A stretch of 64,000 nt of DNA from Watersipora subatra (Eukaryota > Bryozoa > Gymnolaemata > Cheilostomatida > Watersiporidae): contig NC_088710.1 of NCBI RefSeq assembly GCF_963576615.1, forward strand, positions 20,083,114 to 20,147,113. The letters are read 5' to 3'. Below, piece by piece: positions 12,140 through 24,830 of the stretch; the first letter of the stretch is position 1; every line of letters starts with the position of its first letter. The notes beneath the pieces are model-generated. The model did not search any database. It saw nothing but the letters and a program-made list of their open reading frames with translations, and was not told where the DNA came from. Both the position numbers and the translations under genes were made by a program.

Positions 12140-12378
12140 ACTCACACCAAATTTCAAAAGATTTTATCAGAAAGTATAGATATTGTTCTATCAGTTTAGA
12201 TTTTGCCTGCCATTTTAGGGGTCACCCATTTTTTTCTGAGCATTTTAGTCACGATCAAACTTTGCTGGTTTTAATCTTGCATCATCCTGACAGTCAGATA
12301 ACCCAAAACTACAGTAAATCTCAAATGATAGAAAAATAGTTATATTTTTTGATAAAATCATTAAACTTTCAGGTGAGT
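12140..12378. mobile_element. Foldback element, copy 3 (core deleted)
   Basis: The left arm has agattttatcagaaagtat; the right arm has cacgatcaaactttgctgg, cctgacagtcagat and gataaaatca. The middle is shortened, leaving about 240 bp. Confidence 0.75.
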
Positions 12379-12414
12379 GACTCTTCAAGTGTCCTAAATA
12401 AGCCACTCTACTAT

Positions 12415-12427
12415 TACTACTATTACA

Positions 12428-12488
<61 letters not shown>

Positions 12489-12489
12489 A
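12415..12489. repeat. (cta)n microsatellite
   Basis: About 25 nearly perfect trinucleotide units. Confidence 0.98.
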
Positions 12490-12763
12490 CGTTTGATTGA
12501 TAGTAACTGTATATAAATCAACTTTCTCTACTATCAACTTTTATATCAGTGTGAACTGAGGGTGCTGATTTGGCATGTAAGAGTTTAATAAATTAACTTC
12601 TGGAAGTTTTATAGGTGAACAAAAGCATTAAGAGGAGCAATAGTAACTTTGTAGAGAAAACCCGTAGACAAGGAAGCTGCTTTTGGTATGAATAAGAATG
12701 TTGACCAGACATCTCCTGCTGAGTTATTTTTAATACTGCGAAACATGGCATATATAATAACTG

Positions 12764-13157
12764 AAGGCTGGTTCACACTATATCGCCGTGTGTCAGCATT
12801 TTCTTTTCGGCGTTCATCGTCGATTATGTGAATCGTAATCGACAAAGCAACGTGGACACGGCGAAAAGTTTACAGCTGTCAAACTTTCCCAATCTTTCGC
12901 CGAGCATCGATGACCCCTTTTCAAATATGAACCATTTTGGTGATGATAATTCACGGTTGTCGATAGCGCGGTTTATTTATTTCCGTTTATGACTGTTGCT
13001 GCGGGACTAGTATTTGATTTCAGTCACGCGAAAATCAAAAAGTTTTTTCACGAAAATTTAAAAAGAAAAATGAGAACACTACATCACTGATGCAAGCAAT
13101 CACCGAAATATTGTGGCATCAACGCCGAGATACGGCGATATAGTGTGAAACAGCCTT
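12764..13157. mobile_element. MITE with 26-bp terminal inverted repeats
   Basis: The left end reads aaggctggttcacactatat then cgccgt; the right end is its complement with one mismatch and one extra base. The interior of about 340 bp is non-coding. The superfamily is not assigned: no clear target duplication is visible, although ttaac follows the right end and taact precedes the left. Confidence 0.8.
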
Positions 13158-13159
13158 TA

Positions 13160-13660
13160 ACTCAACAGAGAAACTCAACAGAAATAAAAGATATATACCA
13201 AGTAAAAATATGGCCTTGCTATGAAGGTCACTCTCACAGCCATTTTTTACAAGATAGTACTGTATAGGCAAGCACACTCTTATCAACCACGGTTGTCATA
13301 CTGACTAGTTTTAACGGAGGCAACAAATCATGAGAATTATGTGTGGACGTAAAATGTTTCTTAGTGAATGGTACGGATTATAAACATGCACCCTTGCTGA
13401 GATGAGCTCATATAATCCTTTTAAGTACATTAGGTGCTTACTCTTCATTCATGAGATTAACTTAACCTCCTAGCCATATGTTTGAGATTCTTAATAGGTC
13501 GGTGTTTGTTCAACTGTCTGTAGGTGATTTTCACATAACTACAGCATATTCATACCTAAATTCCTTTATTTTTATAACACTTGCAAGGTTTTAGGTAACG
13601 TTGTCAGGTTGTAGGTAACGTTTTAAGGTTTTTCTAGTTGACTTTGAAGTTGTAAGTTGA
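13160..13660. other. No gene seen
   Basis: Only a short direct duplication (ggttttaggtaacgttgtca / ggttgtaggtaacg) near 13588-13625. Confidence 0.4.
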
Positions 13661-13667
13661 ATAGGAA

Positions 13668-13990
13668 CTAGTACTCTGGCAGCCTGGTGTACTGGGAGAG
13701 ATTATCAGAAAGCAATAACCAACAAAGCACTGAGGATAGCTATTCCATAGCTATTCAATAGCTGTAGCAACGCTACACTACCAATCGCTATAGCTAGCAA
13801 TTATAGCAATAATTTCTGAACTGTTGAAGATGAGTTATAGCGTACTGGGCAGCGATGCAGAATATTGAGGGTTCGAATCGTGTAAGGTGCAATCTTTTCC
13901 CAACTTCCAACTTGCTTTGGACAAATAGATGGACAAACGTGGCTCTGATTGTAGTAAAATTTCCAGCTATAAGGTTGTCAGCACAGCAAA
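13668..13990 (+). repeat. SINE-like repeat, family 1
   Basis: Runs from ctagtactctggcag through a B-box-like gggttcgaatcg and ggtgcaatctttt to a variant of the family end ttattatagtaaag. The family has further copies at 25338, 41520, 46262-47222, 57311, 58563 and 63692. A central segment here carries extra ctatagct repeats. Confidence 0.7.
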
Positions 13991-14049
13991 CAGGTAGTAA
14001 AAGTACCATTGTGCACTGTTATCAGACAGTTTGCACTCATTCTTTAACG

Positions 14050-14525
14050 GCTTTGTTGGCATTAACATGTTGTTATGTTGTTGTTGACGTGCTGTTATGT
14101 TGTCATTAACATACTGTTATGTTGTTGTTGACGTTCTATTATGTAGTCATTAATATGCTGCTATGTTTTCTTGCTCACATGTTGATTTACCGCTGTGATG
14201 ACGGGTAGCAATGTTGGTATGCTCATATGTTAGGATGCTACTGTATCAACAGGTAGTAACTTTGTTTCGCTCATATGTAGACATGGTACAATGTTGGCAT
14301 GCTAGTGTATTGACATGCTACATTATTGCGACACACAACCACATGTATGTTGTATGGTTACTACATAGACACAGTACTGTTGTTATGCTACTGTGTTGAC
14401 ACGGTGCTATGCCTGTATGTCGGTATGCCACTGTTTTGACAAGCAATCATGTTGTCAGACTCGTATGTGGATATGCTACTGCATTGTCGATGTTGATGTT
14501 GTTGGTCTCATATGTTAGGATGTAA
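14050..14525. repeat. Degenerate repeat rich in gttatg / tgctactgt words
   Basis: Roughly 20-bp degenerate units such as acatgctgttatgttgt and ctactgtgttgacatg run across the interval; much divergence suggests an old array. Confidence 0.7.
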
Positions 14526-14529
14526 ACAC

Positions 14530-15225
14530 ACTGTCATACTGCCGAGTACTGCACAGGTTAATCTAAAACCTGGTTAGGTCATGTAAAGCCATTAGAAACA
14601 TTGAAAACAGGAACACGAGCTTTTAGCTGTTTGTGATATATGTAGAATTCTCTTGGATTCCTACATGTCAGACGTACCTATTTGTACAGTGCACATGCAA
14701 CGGGTTTAAATTGTCACTGTGTGCTTCTCCCTATTGTAAAAACATTATGACAGTTTTTACAACAACATTGGTCTATAATAGCAGTTGTGGAGGCCTAATT
14801 GACTAGCAATATGAGCATGCCTCAGCATTGCAAAATGAAATGAAAGTGTTTTCATGCTAGCTGAAAGGGGAATCAAGTATTTCTATTACCGATGATTTAA
14901 GACCGCTGGTTAAATGGAATGTGATTGTTGGCACCAGTGTTAACAGAACGAATGTATTCCTTTGCCAACAAGGTTATCACTTTACTAAGAAGTTTATTCC
15001 TTTGGTCAAATGAGTACCACTTTATCTTAGGGTACCACTTTTTTAGGGTAAAAACGGGTACTATATAATTATCAAACTAGTGATTATTCAACTATTGCCC
15101 AAAAACCCGACTTTTTCATTTCTCAGTTGCATGTTCCAAACCCATAGAGTTGGCAGCTAACAAACGCACTGTTTACAGTTGTTATCACAATCGGCAGATT
15201 GCATAGTCGCGTATCAGTTTACATT
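14530..15225. other. No gene seen
   Basis: Nothing supported in this AT-rich stretch. Confidence 0.4.
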
Positions 15226-15229
15226 GTAC

Positions 15230-15298
15230 GCTATTTATAAATCATAAGCAGGGCAAAGCCTTCTCCAAGACTTTGCCCTGCTGGTGGTTTATAAATAA
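15230..15298. repeat. Hairpin around gcagggcaaag
   Basis: Arms tatttataaatca...gcagggcaaag and ctttgccctgc...tggtttataaata pair over about 26 bp with a short loop. Confidence 0.85.
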
Positions 15299-15671
15299 TG
15301 TATGCCAAAAGAGAACATTGGTGTGTTTCAAGCGAAAGTCTTGTGATCTGTAGTCACGGGCTACATATCTAGTTGTGATCACGGTATCTTAGAATTAAAA
15401 TGTGGTTTTAGTAATTTTTATTTGGTGAACAGATGATGAGGTCAACGTGTGCTCAGATCGTAAAAAGTATTTTATAATAGTTGACATACTTGTCTGTGAT
15501 TGGATGTTTATCTTCCTTACTGATGCTATCGAGTTGTCTCTAAAAACTTGAGATTTGTATGTAAATTGTATATTGTACTCTCAAACGTACATTTCAAAAA
15601 GCAAAAGTTTGTTAAATTCATTCAAAGAACTTTACTTTATATAGAAATTTACCAAAAGTGCATTCACTACT

Positions 15672-15955
15672 ACAAAGATACAAAGATACAAACATACAAA
15701 CATACAGACATACAAACATACAAACATACAAACATACAAACATGCAAACATACAAACATACAAACACACAAACATACAAACATACAAACACACAGACACA
15801 CAGACATACAAACATACAAACATACAGACATACAAATATACAAACATACAAACATACAAACATACAAACATACAAACATACAGGCATACAAACATACAAA
15901 CTTACAAACATACAGACATACAAACATACAGACATACAAACATACAAACACACAA
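15672..15955. repeat. (acatacaa)n array
   Basis: Octamer caaacata with variants caga, caca and gcat. Open frames on both strands (HTNIQTYK, VCLYVCMF) are artefacts of the array. Confidence 0.96.
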
Positions 15956-16270
15956 ACTGGACGTTTGTACAAACACATGCTGGACATTGGTGGGCTAGCT
16001 ATTCAAATTTCACACACATTACAAAACTTGTATAAAGTTATTCACAGATAGTCCAACTTATAAAAAAATGCTTTGAGCCAGCAGTCTGCTCTACCAATGG
16101 CAAGACTAAATATAAATGAACATATATGAAACTTGGGGTAAGAGGAATTCTCGGAAAGAAACACAATGATAGCAACAACAGCAGTTCATCTCTGTTTAGT
16201 ATGCATCAGGTCGCACTGAGTAAATATTACTGCAGTTAACTACAATATCAAATTTGTTTAGAAATGGCAG

Positions 16271-17483
16271 AACTTGATGTGTCAAGTGTCTCACTGCCCC
16301 TCGCTAAAGGACTTGATGTGTCAAGTGTCCCACTGTCCCTCGCTAAAGGACTTGATTTGTCAAGTGTCCCACTACCCTTCGCTAAAGAACTTGATGTGTA
16401 AAGTGTCCCACTACCCCTCGCTAAAGTACTTGATGTGTCAAGCGTCTCACTACCCCTCGCTAAAGGACTTGATGTGTCAAGTGTCCCACTGTCCCTCGCT
16501 AAAGGACTTGATTTGTCAAGTGTCCCACTACCCTTCGCTAAAGAACTTGATGTGTAAAGTGTCCCACTACCCCTCGCTAAAGTACTTGATGTGTCAAGCG
16601 TCTCACTACCCCTCGCTAAAGGACTTGATGTGTCAAGTGTCTCACTGCCCCTCGCTAAAGTACTTGATGTGTCAAGTGTCCCACTACCCCTCGCTAAAGA
16701 ACTTGATGTGTAAAGTGTCCCACTACCCCTCGCTAAAGTACTGGATGTGTCAAGCGTCTCACTACCCCTCGCTAAAGGACTTGATTTGGCAAGTGTCCCA
16801 CTGTCCCTCGCTAAAGGACTTGATGTGTCAAGTGTCTCACTGCCCCTCGCTAAAGGACTTGATGTGTCAACTGTCCCTCTACTCCTCGCTAAAGTACTTG
16901 ATGTGTCAAGCGTCTCACTACCCTTCACTAAAGGGCTTGATGTGTCAAGTGTCTCACTGCTCCTCGCAAAAGGATTTGATGTGTCAAATGTCCCACTACC
17001 CCTCGCTAAAGGACTTGATGTGTCAAATGTCCCACTGCTCCTCGCTAAAGTACTTGATATGCCAAGTGTCCCACTGCTCTTCGCTAAAGGACTTGATGTG
17101 TCAAGTGTCCCACTGCCTCTCACTGAAGGACTTGATGTGTCAAGTGTCCCATTACCCCTAGCTAAAGGACTTGATGTGTCAAGTGTCCCACTGCCCCTCG
17201 CTAAAGGACTCTGTGTGTCAAGTTTCCCACTGCCCCTAAAGCTAAAGGACTCTATGTATCAAGGGTCCCACTACCCCTCGCTAAAGGACTTGATGTGTCA
17301 AGTGTCCCACTGCCCTTTGCTAAAGGACTTGATGTGTCAAGTGTCCCACTGCCCCTTGCTAAAGGACTTTATGTGTCAAGTGTCCCACTGCTCCTTGCTA
17401 AAGGACTTGATGTGTCAAGTGTCCCACTGCCCCTCGCTAAAGAACTTGATGTGTCAAATGTCCCACTGCCCCTAAAGCTAAAG
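16271..17483. repeat. 39-bp minisatellite, about 31 units
   Basis: The unit contains gacttgatgtgtcaagtgtc followed by ccactgcccctcgctaaag. Since 39 is a multiple of 3, three reading frames stay open for 240-295 codons, with products of 13-residue repeats such as SSVPLPLAKGLDV (+) and GSGTLDTSSPLAR (-). There is no start context, splice site or flanking coding sequence to favour any of them. Within each unit cttga...tcaag can form a small hairpin. A four-unit block of 156 bp at about 16319-16475 is repeated at 16475-16631. Confidence 0.97.
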
Positions 17484-17519
17484 GAAAATTGCGAAAGCGA
17501 ACCTTACAGCTAAAACATA

Positions 17520-18430
17520 ATTAAAGGTTCAAAGACTTTTTTAAATATCTTTTCTGTTTTTTCTACTCATCTTGTAAAGTATTATAGCTTTTCTGCAGGT
17601 GAGTTGAGTTGTTTTATGTTTTCTAGCTTCTTTAGAACTTTTTATAGGTGTTTGGAGCAGTATTCCTTTTTCTCACAGTCTTCCTCAGCATAAGAAGTTT
17701 AATATTTTAATAGAGGATTTTGATTACATTTAAGTGATATTAAATTGAAGAATTGCCTTTCATTAGAAATCTTTTAGGCTTCTGTAGTTCTCAATTAATA
17801 AAATTTATGTTTTTTAAGCCAAGTTTTGCTGTCAGTTTAGCGGGGCAAAAAAGGAAAATCTTCGAAACTTCTTACATGTTCAGCTCAACCAAAACTTTTA
17901 TTAACTTTAATTTTTGCTTGTCTCTGAATGCAATCTGTCTATTACTGATTCAATAATGTATCCAGACTATAAATTATGTTTTGAAACTGTTTCAATACTC
18001 GACTTTAAACTTGGCTCTAAGGCTATCGTACGGTTGGATAAATAGTTTCAAAGATATAAATTATCGCTGATAAAATATAAAACAATATCAGTTTAATAAT
18101 AATGTATTCAGATGATTAAGATATAAAAACAGTACATATAGGCTCAAAGAATTAATAATGTAACAAAAGAGCTTTGCACATGGATAGAGCAAAGTCATTA
18201 CAGCACACACAAAACATTTTTAGAGAACAGTTTTTTTAATAATTTATTGACAATAATGTCATTTTAAACAAAAATAAGAAATTATGAAATTAGCAAGATT
18301 TTATTTTTTATTTCTATAAGCAAAAGTTTTATAATTTGTTTGCATTCCTCAGAGTGAACTGGTTCTGGTAGGTGATATTCTTCTCATTTGTCGTCATACA
18401 AATATCGAAAAGCAGTATTAAAATAGCTGT
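17520..18430. other. AT-rich stretch, no gene seen
   Basis: No supported feature. Confidence 0.4.
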
Positions 18431-18454
18431 CCGGAGTTACCTTACACTTATTTG

Positions 18455-19045
18455 CAGATTCAACAAATACAGGTATAATTAAAAATCTAGTTTACTCATT
18501 TTTACATACCTTCTCAAGACCTGTTTCAAATGAACTTTACTTTTTGTCCTTTTCTTCAGCTTTATTTCGGCTGCATAAAGACGAGTTTAAAAGTATGAGT
18601 TTTAATCCCATAAAATACAACATTTTTCTGCAACTCCCAACCATGGCTGTGGACAGGTAAACAGGTGGAAGCACAGATGGACTAACGGGCAGACAGACCA
18701 ACAGATAGACAGACAAACAGACATGACAGAATAACTATAAAACTGCAGGATAAAAAATAACTGCCGTAGTTCCCTAATAATTATTTTCAGATTCAACAAA
18801 TATAAATAAAATTTAGTTTACTCATGCTTTACGTACCTTCTCAAAACCTGTTTCAAATGAACTTCACTCTTTGCCATTTGCTTCAGCTCTATTCCGGTTT
18901 GCATTCAGACAAGTTTAAAAGTACAAGTTTGAATCCTATAAAATACAACCTTTTTTCACAATTCCCAACCGTGGCTTTGGACAGATAAACAGGTAGAAGG
19001 GCAGATAGACAAACGGGCAGATGGACAGAGAGACAAGACTCTTAA
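18455..19045 (+). repeat. Direct duplication of a SINE-like tail
   Basis: 18455-18735 and 18790-19040 align end to end: cagattcaacaaata, accttctca-aacctgtttca, gtttaaaagta, aaatacaac, ggctgtggacag and the (gacagaca)-rich end. The latter half resembles the right end of SINE-like family 1. Confidence 0.8.
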
Positions 19046-19049
19046 ACAT

Positions 19050-19740
19050 TGTGGAGGTCAATGAAAGATTGCTTTATCAGATCTGCATGATAACTGAATG
19101 TAGCTTTTTGTAAAAATGGCTTGTGGCTGATTTTCAAAATCTTCCAGTATCTTCACCATTCAGTCAGCCTCATCAAGTTTAATGGTCACAAAATACTGTC
19201 AAAGGTTTACAGCATTTTGGTCCTTTAATATCCAATTTTTATCATACAATGTTAATGTTGAGCAGATGTTTCACTTTATATCTGAAGTAATTTCCAGCAT
19301 ATGATGTTCAAAGTTTCTCAAAACATTGCAGTTTTGTATGGAAAAGGAAGAAACTTGTGAAAATCAAAGAGAAAACAAAAAAAATAAAGGTTGTGCTAGT
19401 ATACAGTATATACTTTAAGTTGGTTTAAATCTTACGTAGTTTTAGCTGGAGTAACTTACAGTGCATATTTATATCACCACCTTTGCCTCTGAGCCTGCTT
19501 TTTTGGTCAGGCGTCTGTAAAGTCAAGGGAACAATAAAACCATTTTTCTATTGATTATTTTTATATTAACTTAACTTTTATATGTTTTATTTTATGTTTC
19601 TGAGTTCTGAAACAAAGTGAATAAGTTGCTGTGCATTTTTATACAAATATCTGCTCAAGTAGCTCAAAAACCTGACATATAAAAAAGCATCTTCAAACTG
19701 ATTAACTCGGTATGCAGTAGTTTGGCTATCTAGTATGTAT
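19050..19740. other. No gene seen
   Basis: No supported feature. Confidence 0.4.
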
Positions 19741-19744
19741 ATAG

Positions 19745-20335
19745 ACTGTTTGACTGTAGTATGTAGAGGTTTGACTGTAGTATGTAGAGGTTTGACTGTA
19801 GCATGTAGTGGTTTGACTGTAGTATGTAGTGGTCTGACTTTAGTATGTAGAGGTTTGACTGTAGTATGTAGAGGTTTGACTGTAGTATGTAGAGGTTTGA
19901 CTGTAGTATGTAGAGGTTTGACTGTACTATGTAGTGGTTTGACTGTAGTATGTAGTGATTTGACTGTAGTACAAAAAGGTTTGACTGTAGTACAAAAAGG
20001 TTTGACCGTAGTATGTAGTGGTTGACTGTAGTATGTAAAGGTTTGACTGTAGTACAAAGAGGTTTGACTGTAGTATGTATAGATAAGACTGTAGTATGTA
20101 GAGGTTTAACTGTAGTATGTAAAGGTTTGACTGTATTATGTAGACATTTGAATGTAGAATGTAGAGGTTTGACTGTAGTATGTAGAGGTTGACTGTAGTA
20201 TGTAGTGGTTGGCTTTAGTATGTAAAGGTTGACTGTAGTATCTATAGGTTTGATCGTAAAAAAGGAAGTTTGACTGTAGTGCATAGAGGCCTGCATGCAG
20301 TATATAGAGGTTGAACAGTATTGTATAGAGGTTTG
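19745..20335. repeat. 21-bp minisatellite, about 28 units
   Basis: Unit gtttgactgtagtatgtaga plus one g; occasional 20-bp units and a tacaaaaag variant. Open frames such as GLTVVCR on + and YILQSNL on - are artefacts. Confidence 0.97.
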
Positions 20336-20339
20336 ATTG

Positions 20340-20734
20340 GAAATGAATTAAACTCTACAAAAAGTCAAAAATTCACTGAAAGCTGCACATGATCAGCCAA
20401 TAAGATTGCAGCTTATGGGAAAACACTTCGTTCTAATCAATTACTGTGTATGCCAGTTTTGAAATTCTCAGACAACAGTTTGGCCAAGTACAGCAAACAA
20501 CACATACTAGGGTACATTTTGTTTGAAACAATTGAGATAATTTATAATATATAAGTTATACTGGCACAAGAATGGGATATTAGTTAATTTATTAGTCTGA
20601 TAAAATTACCAGAGATATTATTTAAGAATGTCAGCACATCCATTAACATCTACAGAAACAACAAAGAAACATTACACTGCTAGCTTTGCTTAAGGCGCAG
20701 GCACATGTTAAACCGTGGGATTGTTAAAAGAAGA
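20340..20734. other. No gene seen
   Basis: No supported feature. Confidence 0.4.
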
Positions 20735-21075
20735 CAAAGCAAGATGGTGCCATCATAAAAACCATCTAACTGTAAGATGGCTGCTGGAGTGATTACAGAA
20801 GAATCACATTAAGAATGAAGTCAGCATATCAACTCTTGCAAAAGTGTGGGAAGTAACGTAAGAGAGCTGTTGATTCTTACTTATATGACACTCTTATTGT
20901 CTCTACGTGCTACAGAAGGGAGTCAAAGTTTATGTTCACTCGTAAAAATGACAGACAACTAGCAGCTGGGGATGTCAGAATGACGTAAATACTGTATGCA
21001 CGATTCAAACAGAAACGTTTGGCATGGTTGTACTTTTGTATTCAGCTTGAGCAACGTGAACCATGATGTGAAAAG
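20735..21075 (+). repeat. Dispersed repeat (inverted relative of 34885-35215)
   Basis: Shares with 34885-35215 (reverse complement) taagatggctgctgg, attacagaagaatcacatta, gacactcttattgtctctac, gtttatgttcactcgtaaaa, tgacagacaactagcagctg and gtacttttgtattcagcttg. At 34885 the repeat lies just 3' of an APE-type LINE relic, so it may be part of that LINE. Confidence 0.85.
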
Positions 21076-21079
21076 TGGG

Positions 21080-21550
21080 AGTTACAAAGTGTTTACTACA
21101 ATGAGCCAGGTTTAAGAATTTTATCTCTAAATAATCATTATAAAACAGCTGTTTTGTTGCTAAAACTTGCTGGCTGTCTGTTAACTTCAATACGATCAAA
21201 CTGTAATCAAATTGCCTCTTACAAGCATTATTGAGCTCAAGCTATGGTAATTTGCTACATGTTTGACGAATGTCCAGTTAAAAAACTTTTAGGTTATAAA
21301 TATATCAAATACCATCCCAAATTATTCTCCACTAACTTACCAATTGTTACAACAGTGCCCACTGCAGACATACATGTAGCTTTTTAAAATTAACCTCTAG
21401 CTCTAGTTTAAAGTCTGTTAAACACAGTGAAGAAATCAATGGCATGGTTTTGCCTGCCAGAAATCGGACAGACTGAAAACTCTACTGGCATTCAGTGTGA
21501 GATGATCAACTGCATCGGGATGCTTAGAAAATCCCTTTAAACAGTCACTC
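21080..21550. other. No gene seen
   Basis: No supported feature. Confidence 0.4.
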
Positions 21551-21552
21551 AT

Positions 21553-21775
21553 GTCAAATTTTAACAGATTTTATCAGGAAGTAAAAACATTTTGCTATAA
21601 TTTGATATTTTTTCTGTTGCTTTTTCTTCTGAGAGTTTTTTTAACCTTAATTTAATTTTGGTAGATTTTGATCTTAAATTATCCTGGCAGTCAGGTAAAC
21701 TAAAAAAACAAATAAAATTTTGAATAATAAAAAGTTTCTATACCTTCTGGTGAAATTTTTTTAAATTTGATACAA
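21553..21775. mobile_element. Foldback element, copy 4 (diverged, core deleted)
   Basis: Left arm agattttatcaggaagtaaa; right arm ttttggtagattttgatctt and atcctggcagtcagg. About 220 bp, with the core missing. Confidence 0.65.
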
Positions 21776-21779
21776 GGGA

Positions 21780-22545
21780 TCTTTTGAATAAAGCATTTTG
21801 AAATTGATGTTTTGTTACTACAGCCAGTTTTGACATTTTTAAAAGCAGAAAATTCAAATTTGTTCTAATATTTTCTCATGTTAAAACTTTATAAGCTTTA
21901 TTTTCATTCTGGAATTAGGTTTTCAGTTGTTTTGATGTTATTGACAGAGAAAATCAAGCGCATTTTAGTTTTATCATAGAAAAGAGAAAATAACTCATCG
22001 GAAGAACAACTATTATCATATGTAGTTGGTTGAACTCATATGAACTCTTGTTCTAAACAAACTTTTGACAGCCATTTAGTTTGATTGTACTGTGAAGATA
22101 TCATGAATTTTTGCATCATGTGACTGAATGTCTCTCTATCTCTGCTATGAGATTGGCTCCAACCCAGAACACGCCTGTTATCAGTACAGCTACTGTACCA
22201 GCTTACAGTTGACATTCATGGGATCAATTTATTGGTTAAAAGATACTTAGCATACCTTAGGCAACCAATCAAGGGCTGAAAGACAGGGAGCCGGACTAGC
22301 TGGCTAGATGAATCATACACTGATATACTGGCTCATCCCCTTCAGCTTTACATATGACTTGCTGAGCTTCATGGTTGAGTGTACTCGCAGACTTACATGC
22401 CGCATAACATAAAAAACTTAACAGCAGAATGCTTCAGTGGCCTTAGAAGGCAGCACGCATTTCTGTTTTGATTAGCCAACCAAACCAGAAGCTGAACCAT
22501 TTCTACAGACTCGTGGTAAGCTGTTTCAGGTTAACCATTATTTAG
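21780..22545. other. No gene seen
   Basis: No supported feature. Confidence 0.4.
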
Positions 22546-22548
22546 ATT

Positions 22549-22625
22549 ATTCATGACACTTTACTAGATTTAGAACTGTATATATAGTGTATATAGTTCT
22601 AAATCTAGTAGAGTGTCATGAATAT
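22549..22625. repeat. Hairpin, about 33-bp arms, next to AT microsatellite
   Basis: attcatgacactttactaga...ttagaactgtatata pairs with tatatagttctaa...tctagtagagtgtcatgaat (one mismatch). (at)n/(tacatgta)n follows to about 22690. Confidence 0.9.
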
Positions 22626-22699
22626 ATATATATATACATGTATATACGTGTATATATTGTATTACGTGTATTACATGTATATAATATATGCATATACAC

Positions 22700-24590
22700 T
22701 TTTATTGAGAAGTTCATAATCATTTGTCTAAAAATATACCACAAAAACTAAAAAGCGATAAATGAAAAGGCATTGCCATGTAGAGCCATAAATATGAAAA
22801 TGAAAATTCTTATAAGGAAGACTTGAAACTAGTTAGTTAAGATATGATGTAACTATGGTTTTATTTTTTGTTTTGGGTTGTTTGAATGTTTTTTAAAGCT
22901 GCAATTAGTGCAAAATTTAGGTTAAAACACACAGATAAGAAAGCAGAGCTGGTAGAAGCCACTAGAAATACCACAGGTTGTGAGACACACAGACAGTCAG
23001 TGTTATCAAGAAATTTTCTTGGTTGTAACAATTCAATGCATTGATATCTGCTTTTAAAAAAGAACCTTACAAATTAAACTGTCTGTCAAAATGCTTAGAT
23101 ATTATTGATAGAGAATTCAGGCGGTTTCAAAGCAGAGAGCATCTTTTATAATGAAGTCGACATTAAAATAGCCCGAGTGTTGATATGGCGGTAGTGTTGG
23201 AAGAGTTAACATTTTCTCCTAATTCTTTGGATGCTTCAAGCAATAAAATAAAAATGTAAACCCTAGCTTAAGTTCCAATAGTGCGTACGAAAAGCATTTG
23301 CACTTTCTATTGCTAACTGTGAGATTGCGGTGGGTCATCCATGTGCAGAGTTAAAATCAAATCAGATTATTCCCAGCCAGTTCTAAGCAAGATCAGATGG
23401 TTGTTATGTAATTCAAATTCTTAGCTCCTAGTGAGGCAACGAACCACCCAACAGTAATATTTTAAACGTTTTTATCCTGATGATTCGCATCATCTTGATG
23501 ATGCATAAAAATTAATGGTATTTTTAACATCAAGGTGAGTCTTTGTTTATAGTTATGTTTGTCTGACCTAGTTAATATGAGCAAATCGTAATTTAGATTT
23601 TTGGATCTGATTAGCTTTTTGTAAACAGGGTTACTGAGATGAGAAATGAGCGTTTCTAAATATCTGTGCTTGATTTTGTTAGCATTGATTTTATGATCGC
23701 TTAGTAGATGTCAAGCTGAGGTCGGTGAATAAACTCGGGTGAATGACCTTTGTACTGGCATTGATTTAGTTTTCTATTTGTCAATTATAGGATCTAGTCT
23801 AGCGAGCGCAGCCAAACATACCATCTTTATTTGTAGCACAGCCGAGTAAAAAATCAAATTAAAATGTATGCATTAATTTTCAGAAAACTGTAGGTTGGTT
23901 ATTTAACAACCTGCATGAAAGTACTTTTTAATTATACTTTCTTGGTGCAGTATTTTCATAAAAGAAATGTATGCAGAAAAGTTTGCGTTTTTTCTAAGTG
24001 TTTACCTAAATACATTTTTATTGGCCAATGATGCCATTAGATTGATCGGCGACATATTTCAGTGCATGATTTCCAAATTTTAACGTTTTACTTAGTTTTT
24101 TAAATTTGATTTTGTGAATGTAAAGCCAAAATATTTTACTATTTTGTGCTATAATATTGTTATATTTTACTGTACCTACACATCACATCACCTTACCTAC
24201 ACATCACCTTACCTACACTCTGGGTGTATCAGGTATATGTGAAGGACTGTGACAATAGCATATATTTTAATCTTGCTTTATTTACTTATTTTTTTCAAAA
24301 TCAAATACGCAAATTCGATTACTTGTGTAGAAAATATTGGTTTTAAAGCTGCAGTACATGTAATTAGCTGAAGTATTCACTAAAGACATATCAAGGGATT
24401 ATAAGGCTTTCAATGAACAAATTAAACAGCATTTTTGTAGGATTTTTTCTTTTGACATAGAACAGCTGTAACATTCAGAACTTCAAACAAAGTTACTTTG
24501 TCTAAAAAGGGACTGCTTTTTGCTAAATACTTTTTAACGCACTAAAATAGTTTTTGAGAAACAAAAATATCAAGAGGTAGACTAGTTAAA
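22700..24590. other. AT-rich stretch, no gene confirmed
   Basis: A 24-codon frame at 23185-23259 (MAVVLEELTFSPNSLDASSN...) is in fair start context and could be a first exon of the gene that follows, but the splice sites are weak and I do not annotate it as coding. Confidence 0.4.
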
Positions 24591-24596
24591 AAAGAA

Positions 24597-24830
24597 ATGG
24601 GACATGGAGAAGATATTATTTCACAATATGAACATTCGATGACACCCGCTATGTTCAACTATATGCAACATTCCCTTAAGGCTAGCTGTGATACACAAAA
24701 CCTTTTGTGGCTCTGGCAGCCTGAGTGTGATTTTGTCTATGGAATTAGAATGGTGAATGAGGTGGATATGAACAGGTACAAAACTGCTTTCAAAACAGCC
24801 ATCAGGAAAGACTTTCAAAATGAAGACCAG
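24597..24830 (+). CDS. Putative first coding exon, unrecognised gene
   Basis: An ATG in good context (G at -3, G at +4) opens 78 codons that stop exactly at a plausible donor (gaccag|gtaata), leaving phase 0. The product is protein-like rather than repeat-like: a mixed sequence with a Trp/Cys-bearing stretch (NLLWLWQPECDFVYGIRM) followed by a charged helix-like segment ending KTAIRKDFQNEDQ. No signal peptide or known motif is visible and I do not recognise the family. The next phase-0 exon candidate is at 27756. The alternative is that it is an internal exon starting at an acceptor such as cccttaag|gct at about 24680. The gene assignment is inference; the open frame and donor are seen. Confidence 0.4.

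Noticed and set aside
12609..12845. 78-codon - strand frame
   Set aside because: It runs across the boundary of the MITE at 12764, so it is a chance frame.
16248..17513. Frames of 242-295 codons that look like a Ser/Thr-rich secreted protein
   Set aside because: Three frames are equally open because the unit is 39 bp; no start, signal peptide or splice evidence. Kept only as something to test.
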